A program made the position numbers and the translations under genes. Below, in pieces: positions 6,102 to 11,219 of a stretch of 11,219 nucleotides of DNA (within the stretch, counting starts at the first letter, position 1; the number at the start of each line of letters is the position of its first letter). Source of the stretch: Achromobacter sp. (GTDB lineage Bacteria; Pseudomonadota; Gammaproteobacteria; Burkholderiales; Burkholderiaceae_B). The notes beneath the pieces are model-generated. The model was given only the letters and a program-made list of their open reading frames with translations, was not told the DNA's origin and ran no database searches. The DNA lies in contig DMTA01000125.1 in assembly GCA_003454835.1 (NCBI GenBank), positions 1,882 through 13,100 on the forward strand. The letters run 5' to 3'.

Positions 6102-7256
6102 TTATTCAGCGTAGGAAAAACGCCCATTTTTCACCGTGCCCATCACGCGGGCGCGCTCGTCAAAGCCTTGGTGATTGTCCTTGGTGATGTTCAGGACGCC
6201 ATTGGGCACGATCAGATCACGGGTGTTTTCCAGCGCGTCGCGCAGCGCCAGGCGGAATTCCGGGGTGCCGGGCTTGGCGCCGGTTTTCAGGGCGCGCGAC
6301 ACGGCCGAGTCCAGCAGCATATATGCGCCGTAGGCGTCGCCGGCGAACTGCGTCAGCGTGTTCGGACCGTACTGCTGTTCATATTTGTCGGCAAATTCCA
6401 CCGCCACCTTCTTGACCGGATTGGAATCGGGCAGCTCGCGCGCCACGACGCCCGGACCTGTGGGGAACAGGGTCCCTTCCACGTCCTTGCCGCCCACCTG
6501 CAGGAACTCCAGCGTGCCGATGCCGTGCGTCTGGTAGACGGCCCCCGTGAAGCCGCGCTCCAGCAGCGTCTTCTGCGGCAGCGCCGCCGGCGTGCCCGAA
6601 CCGGCAATCAGCACCGCGTCGGGCTTGGCGGCAATGACCTTGAGCACCTGCCCGACGACCGAGGCGTCGGTGCGCTGGAAACGTTCCTGCGCCACGATCT
6701 TCAGGTCCGAGCCGGCGGCGGCCGAAAACTCTTTCCACCAGCTATCGCCGTACGAATCCGCAAAGCCGATGAAGGCCACGTTCTTCAGGCCCTTCTTCTT
6801 CATGTCCTCGACCAGCACGGTCGCCATGAGCGAGTCGTTCTGCGGCATCTTGAAGGCCCAGGTGCGCTTGGGATCCGACTGCGGCTCGACGATGACGCTG
6901 GACGCCGCCAGCGCGATCATCGGGGTCTTGGTCTCGGCCAGGACATCCAGCCCGGCCAGCGCCGACGCCGTGATGTTGGGGCCGACAATCGCGTCGACCT
7001 TGTCTTCGGACGTCAGCTTGCGCATGTTCTTGACCGCGCGGCTCACGTCCGTGCCGTCGTCCAGCACCACGTAGCGCGCGGGTTCGCCGCCCAAGGTGTT
7101 GGGCCACAGACGGATCGCGTTGTTGGTCTGGATGCCGATGGCGGCGGCGGGGCCCGTGGTGGACACGTCCACGCCGATCACGATTTCGGCTTGAGCGGAC
7201 AAGGCGGGAACGGCCAGCGCGACAGCGCAGGCGTAGCGGGCAAGGATGCGAGGCAT
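6102..7256 (-). CDS. Branched-chain amino acid-type ABC transporter substrate-binding protein (Liv family, orphan)
   Basis: This is a secreted periplasmic binding protein of the type I (LivJ/LivK, Peripla_BP_6) fold, 384 residues. Residues 1-23 form a signal peptide with the likely cleavage AQA|E, so the mature protein starts EIVIGVDVSTTGPAAAIG, with the family's ligand-loop motif. VGPNITASAL (91-100), the hinge segment IALAASS and ADSYGDSWWKEF (166-177) are further landmarks, and a C-terminal FAGDAYGAYMLLDSA helix follows. No Liv permease or ATPase gene is adjacent, so it must use a transporter encoded elsewhere or act in another way. Such orphan binding proteins are frequent in Bordetella and Achromobacter and bind varied organic acids or amino acids. 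ATG 7256 gives a proper signal peptide; the ribosome site is weak (AAGAG about nine bases upstream). The ligand cannot be told from sequence. Confidence 0.9.
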   Translation of the reverse strand: MPRILARYACAVALAVPALSAQAEIVIGVDVSTTGPAAAIGIQTNNAIRLWPNTLGGEPARYVVLDDGTDVSRAVKNMRKLTSEDKVDAIVGPNITASALAGLDVLAETKTPMIALAASSVIVEPQSDPKRTWAFKMPQNDSLMATVLVEDMKKKGLKNVAFIGFADSYGDSWWKEFSAAAGSDLKIVAQERFQRTDASVVGQVLKVIAAKPDAVLIAGSGTPAALPQKTLLERGFTGAVYQTHGIGTLEFLQVGGKDVEGTLFPTGPGVVARELPDSNPVKKVAVEFADKYEQQYGPNTLTQFAGDAYGAYMLLDSAVSRALKTGAKPGTPEFRLALRDALENTRDLIVPNGVLNITKDNHQGFDERARVMGTVKNGRFSYAE

Positions 7257-7374
7257 GACTACGGCTCTTGGGTAGGAGTGAAGGATATGGCGCTATTTTG
7301 CCTGATGCGTCATGACCGCCTGTTGATGCGGCCGGCCCATTGCCGTCGCCGGCATGTCTGGCGCGCGCGGGGGC

Positions 7375-7402
7375 CGGCTTGCCGTTACATCGGCTTGCCG
7401 TT
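7375..7402. repeat. Short direct repeat in the osmC upstream region
   Basis: CGGCTTGCCGTT occurs twice, at 7375-7386 and 7391-7402, with a 16-base period. It lies in the 291-base divergent intergenic region between the Liv-type gene and osmC. It might be a tandem protein-binding site or chance in GC-rich DNA. Confidence 0.35.
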
Positions 7403-7442
7403 GCGTACCGGCGTTTTCCGCAACGGCTGGGGTGGCGGGCCG

Positions 7443-7448
7443 TATCAT
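7443..7448 (+). promoter_or_regulatory. Candidate -10 element of osmC
   Basis: TATCAT matches TATAAT at 5 of 6 positions in otherwise GC-rich DNA. No convincing -35 lies 16-18 bases upstream. Transcription from about 7455 would give a leader of about 93 bases containing both hairpins described below. Confidence 0.25.
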
Positions 7449-7472
7449 CGACGGTGCCGCCTGAGGCAAGGC

Positions 7473-7530
7473 GCGCCGTCCGCGGGACGGCGCCTCTCCC
7501 ACCCAGAACGCGCCGCGAGCGGCCGCGTTC
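7473..7530 (+). promoter_or_regulatory. Two successive GC-rich hairpins in the osmC leader
   Basis: GCGCCGTCC (7473-7481) pairs perfectly with GGACGGCGC (7485-7493) around a three-base loop. GAACGCG (7506-7512) pairs with CGCGTTC (7524-7530), with an extra inner 3-bp stem. Neither is followed by a T-run, so they are not ordinary terminators. The second ends six bases before the AGGAG ribosome site, where it could influence translation or mRNA stability. Confidence 0.45.
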
Positions 7531-7547
7531 CCACACAGGAGTCCTGT

Positions 7548-7973
7548 ATGAAGAAAACCGCATCCGCCGCCTGGTCGGGCGATCTGAAGACTGGCAAAGG
7601 CACGATTTCCACGCAGAGCGGCGCGCTCAAGAGCCAACCCTATGGCTTCAATACCCGCTTCGGCGACACGCCGGGAACCAACCCGGAAGAACTGCTGGGC
7701 GCCGCGCACGCCGGCTGCTTCACCATGGCGCTGTCCAACATCCTTTCCGAGGCCGGTCTGGTCGCGGACAGCCTGGACACCAAGGCCGAAGTCACACTGG
7801 ACAAGGTAGATGATGGCTTTTCCATCACCGCCGTCCATCTGACCGTCGAAGCCGTCATCCCGGGCGCCTCCGCCCAGGCCTTCGAAGAAGCCGCTCGCAA
7901 GGCCGAAAAGGGCTGCCCGGTTTCCAAGGTGCTGAACGCCAAGATCTCCATGGACGCCAAGCTCAAGTCCTGA
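7548..7973 (+). CDS. osmC: OsmC family peroxiredoxin
   Basis: This is a cytoplasmic thiol peroxidase expected to reduce organic hydroperoxides. The 141-residue length is usual for OsmC. The two reactive cysteines are C57 in GAAHAGCFTMAL and C123 in KGCPVSKVL; R37 (NTRFGD) and E48 (NPEELLGAAH), which position the peroxide in family structures, are also present. Those two segments, together with the N-terminal TASAAWSGDLKTGKGTIST, fit OsmC rather than Ohr, whose first Cys motif differs. ATG 7548 has a clear AGGAG six bases upstream (7537-7541). It is divergent from the Liv-type gene and is followed 131 bases later by mntH in the same direction, with hairpins between, so the two are probably separate transcripts. 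The leader hairpins may regulate it. The family call is secure; the subfamily label is fairly sure. Confidence 0.92.
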   Translation: MKKTASAAWSGDLKTGKGTISTQSGALKSQPYGFNTRFGDTPGTNPEELLGAAHAGCFTMALSNILSEAGLVADSLDTKAEVTLDKVDDGFSITAVHLTVEAVIPGASAQAFEEAARKAEKGCPVSKVLNAKISMDAKLKS

Positions 7974-7986
7974 TCGCCGCTGGAAC

Positions 7987-8044
7987 GATCCGGCTTCTGA
8001 ACAGGGGCCGGATCATTGGCACGCCCTATCGCGGGCGTGGCCAA
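7987..8044 (+). terminator. Paired hairpins after osmC, possible weak terminator
   Basis: GATCCGGC (7987-7994) pairs with GCCGGATC (8007-8014). TTGGCACGCCC (8016-8026) pairs with GGGCGTGGCCAA (8033-8044) with one bulged base, giving 11 pairs. No T-run follows, only the AT-rich ATTCAATTT. They could protect the osmC mRNA end or act as a weak or factor-dependent stop before the mntH promoter. Confidence 0.4.
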
Positions 8045-8051
8045 ATTCAAT

Positions 8052-8080
8052 TTGACGATGCAAAGTCGCCCCTAGACAAT
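8052..8080 (+). promoter_or_regulatory. mntH promoter (-35 TTGACG, -10 GACAAT)
   Basis: TTGACG (8052-8057, 5 of 6 to consensus) and GACAAT (8075-8080, 4 of 6) are separated by exactly 17 bases. Transcription would start near 8087, leaving a leader of about 18 bases that carries AGGAG at 8094-8098. Confidence 0.6.
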
Positions 8081-8093
8081 GAGAACCATTCTC
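8075..8093. promoter_or_regulatory. Fur box over the mntH promoter
   Basis: The 19 bases GACAATGAGAACCATTCTC match the classical Fur consensus GATAATGATAATCATTATC at 15 positions, and contain the inverted pair TGAGAA/TTCTCA. The box starts at the first base of the -10 element and ends just before the ribosome site, so a bound Fur-type repressor would block RNA polymerase. Whether the regulator answers to iron or manganese is not shown by the sequence; the MntR operator known from enterics does not match. Confidence 0.75.
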
Positions 8094-8104
8094 AGGAGCG
8101 ACGC

Positions 8105-9394
8105 ATGACCGGATTCATCTACGCGATTTCAGGGGGCAATGCCGCCCTGGCGCAGGACGCGCGGGTTTCCGCCAACCTGCGCCGCATGGTCGGGTCCGGC
8201 ATTTTGGTGGCCGTCGGCTACATCGACCCGGGCAACTGGGCCACCGACATCGCCGGCGGCAGCGGCTTCGGCTATGGCCTGCTGATGGTCGTCATCACGT
8301 CGGCCTTTCTGGCCCTTGGCTTTCAGGTGCTCGTATCGCGCCTGGCCCTGGCAACCGGCCAGGATCTGGCCACCCTCACCGCCCGCCACCTGTCGCCCCG
8401 TCTGGCCAAAGCCGCCTGGCTGGCCGGCGAGGCCGCCATTCTGGCGACCGCGCTGGCCGAACTGATCGGCGGCGCGATTGCGCTGCGCCTGCTGTTCAAC
8501 CTGCCGCTGATCGCCGGCGTTGCGGTCACGGGCATCGGCACCTTTGCCGTCCTGGCAATGACGCGCGGCAACGCCGACCGCCATGAACGCGTGATCGCCC
8601 TGCTGCTGTCAGTGGTGGCGCTGTCGTTCGTGTTCTTGCTGTTCAAGGCCAATCCCGCCTGGACGGAAGTGGCGCACGGCGTGACCGAGACCGGCAAGGC
8701 GCTGCGCGATCCGCAAGGTTTCCTGATTGCGCTGGGGATTCTGGGCGCGACGCTCATGCCCCACAACCTGTACCTGCATTCCGGCACGCTGGCGCAGCGG
8801 GCGCAGGACTTGCCCCCGCAGGCGCGGGACATGGCGATGCGCGTGGCGCGCAACGACACCATCGTGTCACTGGGCGTGGCGATGCTGATCAACGCGGCCA
8901 TCATGATCGTCGCTGCGGCGTCGCTGTCCGGTTCCGGCATGGTGGTGTCCAGCCTGGACGACGCGCATGCGGTGATCGGTCACACGTTAGGGATCGGCGC
9001 AGCGGTGGTGTTCGCCGTGGCCTTGTATGCGGCCGGGCAAAGCTCCACCATCACGGGCGTACTGGCTGGCCGCATCCTGTCGAAAGGGTTTCAGGTGGGC
9101 AGCAACTGGTCGGACCGCCGACGTGCTTTGATGACGCGCGTGGTGGCAGGCGCAGCCGCCGTGGGCCTGCTGGCGTTCACGGGTGGCAAGGATCCGGACG
9201 GGTTGCTGGTGCTCAGCCAGGTCATCCTGAGCTTGGCGTTGCCCTTCGCGCTGGGGCCCCTGGTGGTGCTGGCCTGCCGCAAGCCGTTGATGGGCGCCTA
9301 TGTGCTGCGCGGCGCGTGGGCCTGGGCCGCCATCGGCGCCACGGTGGGCATCATCGTGCTGGACGGCTATCTGCTGCTGGACCTGGTCGCCTGA
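8105..9394 (+). CDS. mntH: Nramp family proton-coupled Mn(II)/Fe(II) importer
   Basis: This is an inner-membrane divalent metal importer driven by the proton gradient, 429 residues with about eleven hydrophobic helices, the usual size for bacterial MntH. The metal-site motifs are intact: D41 and N44 in GYIDPGNWATDIAGGSGFGY (helix 1) and M218 in GATLMPHNLYLHSG (helix 6). The helix-3 segment GEAAILATALAELIGGAIAL and the helix-8 segment FAVALYAAGQSSTITGVLAG are also typical. The retained methionine favours transition metals over alkaline earth ions. ATG 8105 follows AGGAG (8094-8098) by six bases. A promoter overlapped by a Fur box lies directly upstream, so expression should rise when metal is short. 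A strong terminator begins 28 bases after the stop. Family and gene name are secure; the iron versus manganese preference is inferred. Confidence 0.95.
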   Translation: MTGFIYAISGGNAALAQDARVSANLRRMVGSGILVAVGYIDPGNWATDIAGGSGFGYGLLMVVITSAFLALGFQVLVSRLALATGQDLATLTARHLSPRLAKAAWLAGEAAILATALAELIGGAIALRLLFNLPLIAGVAVTGIGTFAVLAMTRGNADRHERVIALLLSVVALSFVFLLFKANPAWTEVAHGVTETGKALRDPQGFLIALGILGATLMPHNLYLHSGTLAQRAQDLPPQARDMAMRVARNDTIVSLGVAMLINAAIMIVAAASLSGSGMVVSSLDDAHAVIGHTLGIGAAVVFAVALYAAGQSSTITGVLAGRILSKGFQVGSNWSDRRRALMTRVVAGAAAVGLLAFTGGKDPDGLLVLSQVILSLALPFALGPLVVLACRKPLMGAYVLRGAWAWAAIGATVGIIVLDGYLLLDLVA

Positions 9395-9422
9395 GCGGGC
9401 CGCCGCCCTTTGTGGCGGGCAC

Positions 9423-9457
9423 AAAAAAAACGCCAGCGATCAAAGCTGGCGTTTTTT
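9423..9457. terminator. Bidirectional intrinsic terminator
   Basis: CGCCAGC (9431-9437) and GCTGGCG (9445-9451) form a perfect stem with a seven-base loop, flanked by eight A on the left and six T on the right. It ends mntH on the + strand and the small 73-residue gene on the - strand, whose stop lies 14 bases away. Confidence 0.9.
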
Positions 9458-9470
9458 CTGGCGGGGTACT

Positions 9471-9692
9471 TCAGTGGTAGGCGGAGACTACCGGGTGCTG
9501 ACGACGGCCGGCGTCCATATTGTGCAGGACCTCGCCGACGGCACCGCCCAGTGCGGCCATACGCAGCTTCAGGCGCAACCAGCGCGAGCCAGCATAAGGA
9601 CCGGACAGGGTTTCCGCCTTGATGGCCTCGCGGATCAGGGACCGCTCCAGCGCATCCGACATACGGGCATTTTTCAACGCGGTATCGCTCAT
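9471..9692 (-). CDS. Small conserved-looking protein of unknown function
   Basis: I do not recognise this 73-residue protein. ATG 9692 is chosen because AAGGAG sits six to eight bases upstream; an in-frame ATG 33 bases earlier lacks such a site. The N-terminal half is polar and predicted helical (MSDALERSLIREAIKAETLS), the middle is basic and aromatic (SRWLRLKLRMAALGGAVGEV), and the tail is His/Arg-rich (HNMDAGRRQHPVVSAYH). The middle part could be a short amphipathic helix rather than a membrane segment. It has no Cys and no signal peptide. It has its own candidate promoter and shares a strong terminator with mntH, so it is a stand-alone unit, which supports it being a real gene. It does not carry the WR-rich pattern of DUF1127 proteins. 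No function is proposed. Confidence 0.75.
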   Translation of the reverse strand: MSDTALKNARMSDALERSLIREAIKAETLSGPYAGSRWLRLKLRMAALGGAVGEVLHNMDAGRRQHPVVSAYH

Positions 9693-9734
9693 GATTCTCT
9701 CCTTGAGAAAAGCGATGTGGAACAACGTGAAGCC

Positions 9735-9763
9735 ATCTTAGATCCACGTATGCTGCGTTGCAA
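9735..9763 (-). promoter_or_regulatory. Candidate promoter of the 73-residue protein gene
   Basis: On the minus strand TTGCAA (9758-9763) and TAAGAT (9735-9740) each match consensus at 4 of 6 and are spaced by exactly 17 bases. An AT-rich tract (9761-9785) lies just upstream, like an UP element. Transcription would start near 9728, about 35 bases before the start codon. Confidence 0.45.
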
Positions 9764-9815
9764 TAAAAATAACAAACATTTTTTTCGGCGTTGCGCAATG
9801 GGGACAAACACCACC

Positions 9816-9853
9816 AAAACGGTGCGCGCCGCACAGGGTTACGCACCGCTTTT
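9816..9853 (-). terminator. Probable terminator of the tetR gene
   Basis: CGGTGCG (9820-9826) and CGCACCG (9842-9848) form a perfect 7-bp stem with a 15-base loop. On the minus strand the hairpin is followed by TTTT and lies just past the tetR stop (9865). The U-run is short, so strength is uncertain. Confidence 0.5.
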
Positions 9854-9864
9854 GTGCGGGCGCC

Positions 9865-10500
9865 CTAGCCCGGATGGCGGGGCAGATGCGCCTGAATCAG
9901 CTTGTCGGCCATCGCAGCCACCCTGCCCGCCGGCCCGCCTTCACCAAAAAGCTGGCTGGAGACAAAGGCGCCCTCGATCAACAGCAGCAGTCCGTCGGCC
10001 AACGCTTCCGGATCCTCCGCCCCCATACCGGCAGCCATGGCGTTCAACCGGCGGCGCAGTTCGCGCTTGTGCGCCACGGCGACTGCACGGGCTGGATGTT
10101 CCGATTCCGGGTATTCGACTGCCGCGTTCGTCAGCCCGCAACCCCGATAGCCGTTCTGCACCGCACGGCCGGCCATGCCGGTCAGATAGTCGAGCAACTG
10201 GGCGCGCGGGTCATCGGGATGCGCGGCGCAGGCGGCGTCAAAGCGCGCCCAGAATTCGGCGTCGTAGTCGCGCAGGTATGCAGCGGCCAATTCGTCCTTT
10301 GAAGAAAAGCTGCGATACAGGCTGGGCTTGGTCACGCCCGCCTGGGTGACGATGGCGTCCACACCCACCGCGCGGATGCCGTCGCGGTAGAACATCTCGC
10401 GGGCGGTCTTGCGGATGCGATCGGCCGCCAGAAGCGGCTTGGACGCGGATTTGCCGGTCTTGCTGTCGCTGTCGGCGGCGGGAGAAGTCTTGCTGGCCAT
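9865..10500 (-). CDS. TetR/AcrR family transcriptional repressor
   Basis: This is a cytoplasmic DNA-binding dimer that probably represses itself and the divergent transporter. In the 211-residue protein, residues 1-22 are a polar tail rich in Ser, Lys and Asp. The TetR HTH domain follows, with the recognition region VDAIVTQAGVTKPSLYRSF (47-65) and then SSKDELAAAYLRDYD. The remainder is the helical ligand domain, containing GYRGCGLTNAAVEYPESEHP (118-137). C91 and C121 are the only cysteines and could matter if the inducer is electrophilic, but that is speculation. ATG 10500 follows AAGGAG at good distance; the open frame continues to 10608 through the operator region but has no ribosome site there. 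The neighbouring perfect inverted repeat and the divergent MFS gene fit the standard TetR-plus-transporter arrangement. The ligand is unknown. Confidence 0.92.
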   Translation of the reverse strand: MASKTSPAADSDSKTGKSASKPLLAADRIRKTAREMFYRDGIRAVGVDAIVTQAGVTKPSLYRSFSSKDELAAAYLRDYDAEFWARFDAACAAHPDDPRAQLLDYLTGMAGRAVQNGYRGCGLTNAAVEYPESEHPARAVAVAHKRELRRRLNAMAAGMGAEDPEALADGLLLLIEGAFVSSQLFGEGGPAGRVAAMADKLIQAHLPRHPG

Positions 10501-10565
10501 ACGGGGCTCCTTTTCTGCGGGACGACACGCACGGTCGCGCCGGAAACAGGGTCGCCAAAAAACCC

Positions 10566-10595
10566 TTGACGATGTTACTGACCGGTACGTACTAT
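10566..10595 (+). promoter_or_regulatory. Candidate promoter of the MFS transporter gene
   Basis: TTGACG (10566-10571, 5 of 6) and TACTAT (10590-10595, 4 of 6) are spaced by 18 bases. The left arm of the inverted repeat fills the spacer, so a bound TetR dimer would lie between the two elements. Transcription would start near 10602. Confidence 0.45.
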
Positions 10596-10628
10596 GCGCG
10601 AATCCCAATACGTACCGGTCAGTAACAT
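10572..10628. promoter_or_regulatory. Perfect 20-bp inverted repeat, probable TetR operator pair
   Basis: ATGTTACTGACCGGTACGTA (10572-10591) recurs exactly as its reverse complement at 10609-10628, with a 17-base spacer. Each arm is itself a partial palindrome centred on ACCGGT, the form expected of a TetR-family half-operator pair. The two ACCGGT centres are 33 bases apart, close to three helical turns, which would place two dimers on the same face of the DNA. The right arm runs into the ATG of the MFS gene. Confidence 0.85.
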
Positions 10629-11219
10629 GAGTATAGCCCAGCCTCCCTTCCCTTTCCGCCGTGCCGGCCAGAAGTACGCGTTCGTGGTCGTTGGCGTGAT
10701 CTTTCTGTCACTGCTGGTCGCGGCCGGCCTGCGGTCTTCGCCCAGTGTGCTGCTGGTGCCGCTGGAAGAAACGTTCGGATGGAGCCGCAGCTCCATCTCG
10801 TTTGCCGCGGCGCTTGGCATTTTTCTGTACGGATTGGTGGGTCCGTTTGCGGCCGCCGCGATGGAACGCTTTGGGCTGCGGCGCGTGCTGATCACCGCGC
10901 TGATCCTGATGTCGGCCTCCAGCGCCGTCAGTGCCTATATGACCGAGCCCTGGCATCTGATCATGACCTGGGGCGTCTTCTCGGGCCTGAGTTCGGGCGC
11001 CGTGGCGATCGTGATGGGGGCAACAGTGGTCAACCGCTGGTTCGTCAAGCACCGCGGACTGATGATGGGCTTGCTGACCGCCAGCGCCGCCACCGGCACG
11101 CTCGTGTTTCTGCCGGTCCTTGCCGCGCTGGCCTCGTCCGGCGATTGGACGCGCGTGGTCTGGACGGTGGCGGGCGCCGCAGCCGCGCTGGTGCCGCTGG
11201 CGTGGTGGCTGGTGCCCGA
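10627..11219 (+). CDS. Major facilitator superfamily transporter, N-terminal part (3' end outside window)
   Basis: The frame is open from ATG 10627 to the right edge, giving 197 residues, about half of a usual 12-helix MFS protein. Residues 18-36, 56-77, 88-104, 112-133, 145-168 and 177-195 are hydrophobic and fit the first six helices. A motif A-like loop is seen as PFAAAAMERFGLRR (73-86), with Glu where Asp is usual. FGWSRSSIS before helix 2 and NRWFVKHRGLMMGLL resemble the monocarboxylate/oxalate-formate antiporter-like branch of the superfamily. No Shine-Dalgarno precedes ATG 10627, because the operator arm occupies that place. An in-frame ATG at 10594 would add MRESQYVPVSN but also lacks one. 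It is divergent from the TetR gene and probably repressed by it. The substrate is unknown; a small organic acid or an exported toxic compound are both possible. Confidence 0.88.
   Translation, partial: MSIAQPPFPFRRAGQKYAFVVVGVIFLSLLVAAGLRSSPSVLLVPLEETFGWSRSSISFAAALGIFLYGLVGPFAAAAMERFGLRRVLITALILMSASSAVSAYMTEPWHLIMTWGVFSGLSSGAVAIVMGATVVNRWFVKHRGLMMGLLTASAATGTLVFLPVLAALASSGDWTRVVWTVAGAAAALVPLAWWLVP

Noticed and set aside
6048..7547. Very long + strand open frame (641 codons in all) opposite the Liv-type gene, running into osmC
   Set aside because: The part before 7548 is antisense to a clear binding-protein gene and is Arg/His/Gly-rich, as expected from GC-rich codon shadowing. OsmC homology begins exactly at the ATG with its own ribosome site, so this is not a fusion.
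7257..7547. Search for an unannotated gene or RNA gene in the 291-base divergent region
   Set aside because: No frame with a plausible start and ribosome site was found; only a short direct repeat, a weak -10 and the leader hairpins are seen.
1..11219. CRISPR arrays, tRNA or rRNA genes, transposases, phage genes, toxin-antitoxin or defence genes
   Set aside because: Read on both strands, no repeat-spacer pattern, RNA gene hallmark, transposase motif or defence-type domain was seen; gene content is transport, metabolism and stress response.

Overview
The window is a high-GC, densely coded bacterial chromosome segment. Gene content and protein sequence style (Ehu-like and Liv-like solute-binding proteins, XenA/YqjM-like flavin reductase, Campylobacter-type dimeric dUTPase) suggest a betaproteobacterium of the Burkholderiales, most likely Alcaligenaceae such as Achromobacter or Bordetella. 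That placement is an inference from recognition, not from a search.

Layout. On the + strand at the left are the C-terminal end of a DedA-type membrane protein (3-245), an unrecognised two-helix membrane protein (259-810) and a dimeric all-alpha dUTPase (885-1553). A symmetrical terminator (1623-1650) separates these from a long minus-strand block. Read in its own direction, that block holds an orphan Liv-type periplasmic binding protein (7256-6102) with its own terminator. Next come a four-gene polar solute importer resembling the ectoine system, ehuB-ehuC-ehuD-ehuA (5923-2914, tightly packed, with two ATGA overlaps), and an Old Yellow Enzyme family reductase (2783-1671). Divergent from the Liv-type gene are an OsmC-type peroxiredoxin (7548-7973) and an Nramp manganese/iron importer, mntH (8105-9394). 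The mntH promoter is covered by a strong Fur-box match. A second symmetrical terminator (9423-9457) separates mntH from a minus-strand gene for a 73-residue protein of unknown function (9692-9471). At the right end a TetR regulator (10500-9865) and a major facilitator transporter (10627 to beyond the window end) diverge from a 127-base intergenic region. That region carries a perfect 20-bp inverted repeat, almost certainly the regulator's operator pair.

How the parts work together. The Ehu-like operon is a complete importer (binding lipoprotein, two permeases, ATPase) without nearby catabolic genes, so its ligand is not fixed by context. The mntH unit reads as a simple metal-repressed importer, and osmC next to it is a peroxide-defence gene. 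The tetR/MFS pair is a classic self-regulated local switch.

I found no CRISPR array, RNA gene, insertion sequence or phage module, and no clear sign of a new multi-gene system. The most interesting signals are in the non-coding DNA: the TetR operator pair that runs into the transporter start codon, the Fur box lying exactly on the mntH -10 element, the imperfect palindrome upstream of ehuB, and the hairpins in the osmC leader. Two uncharacterised small proteins are also worth following.
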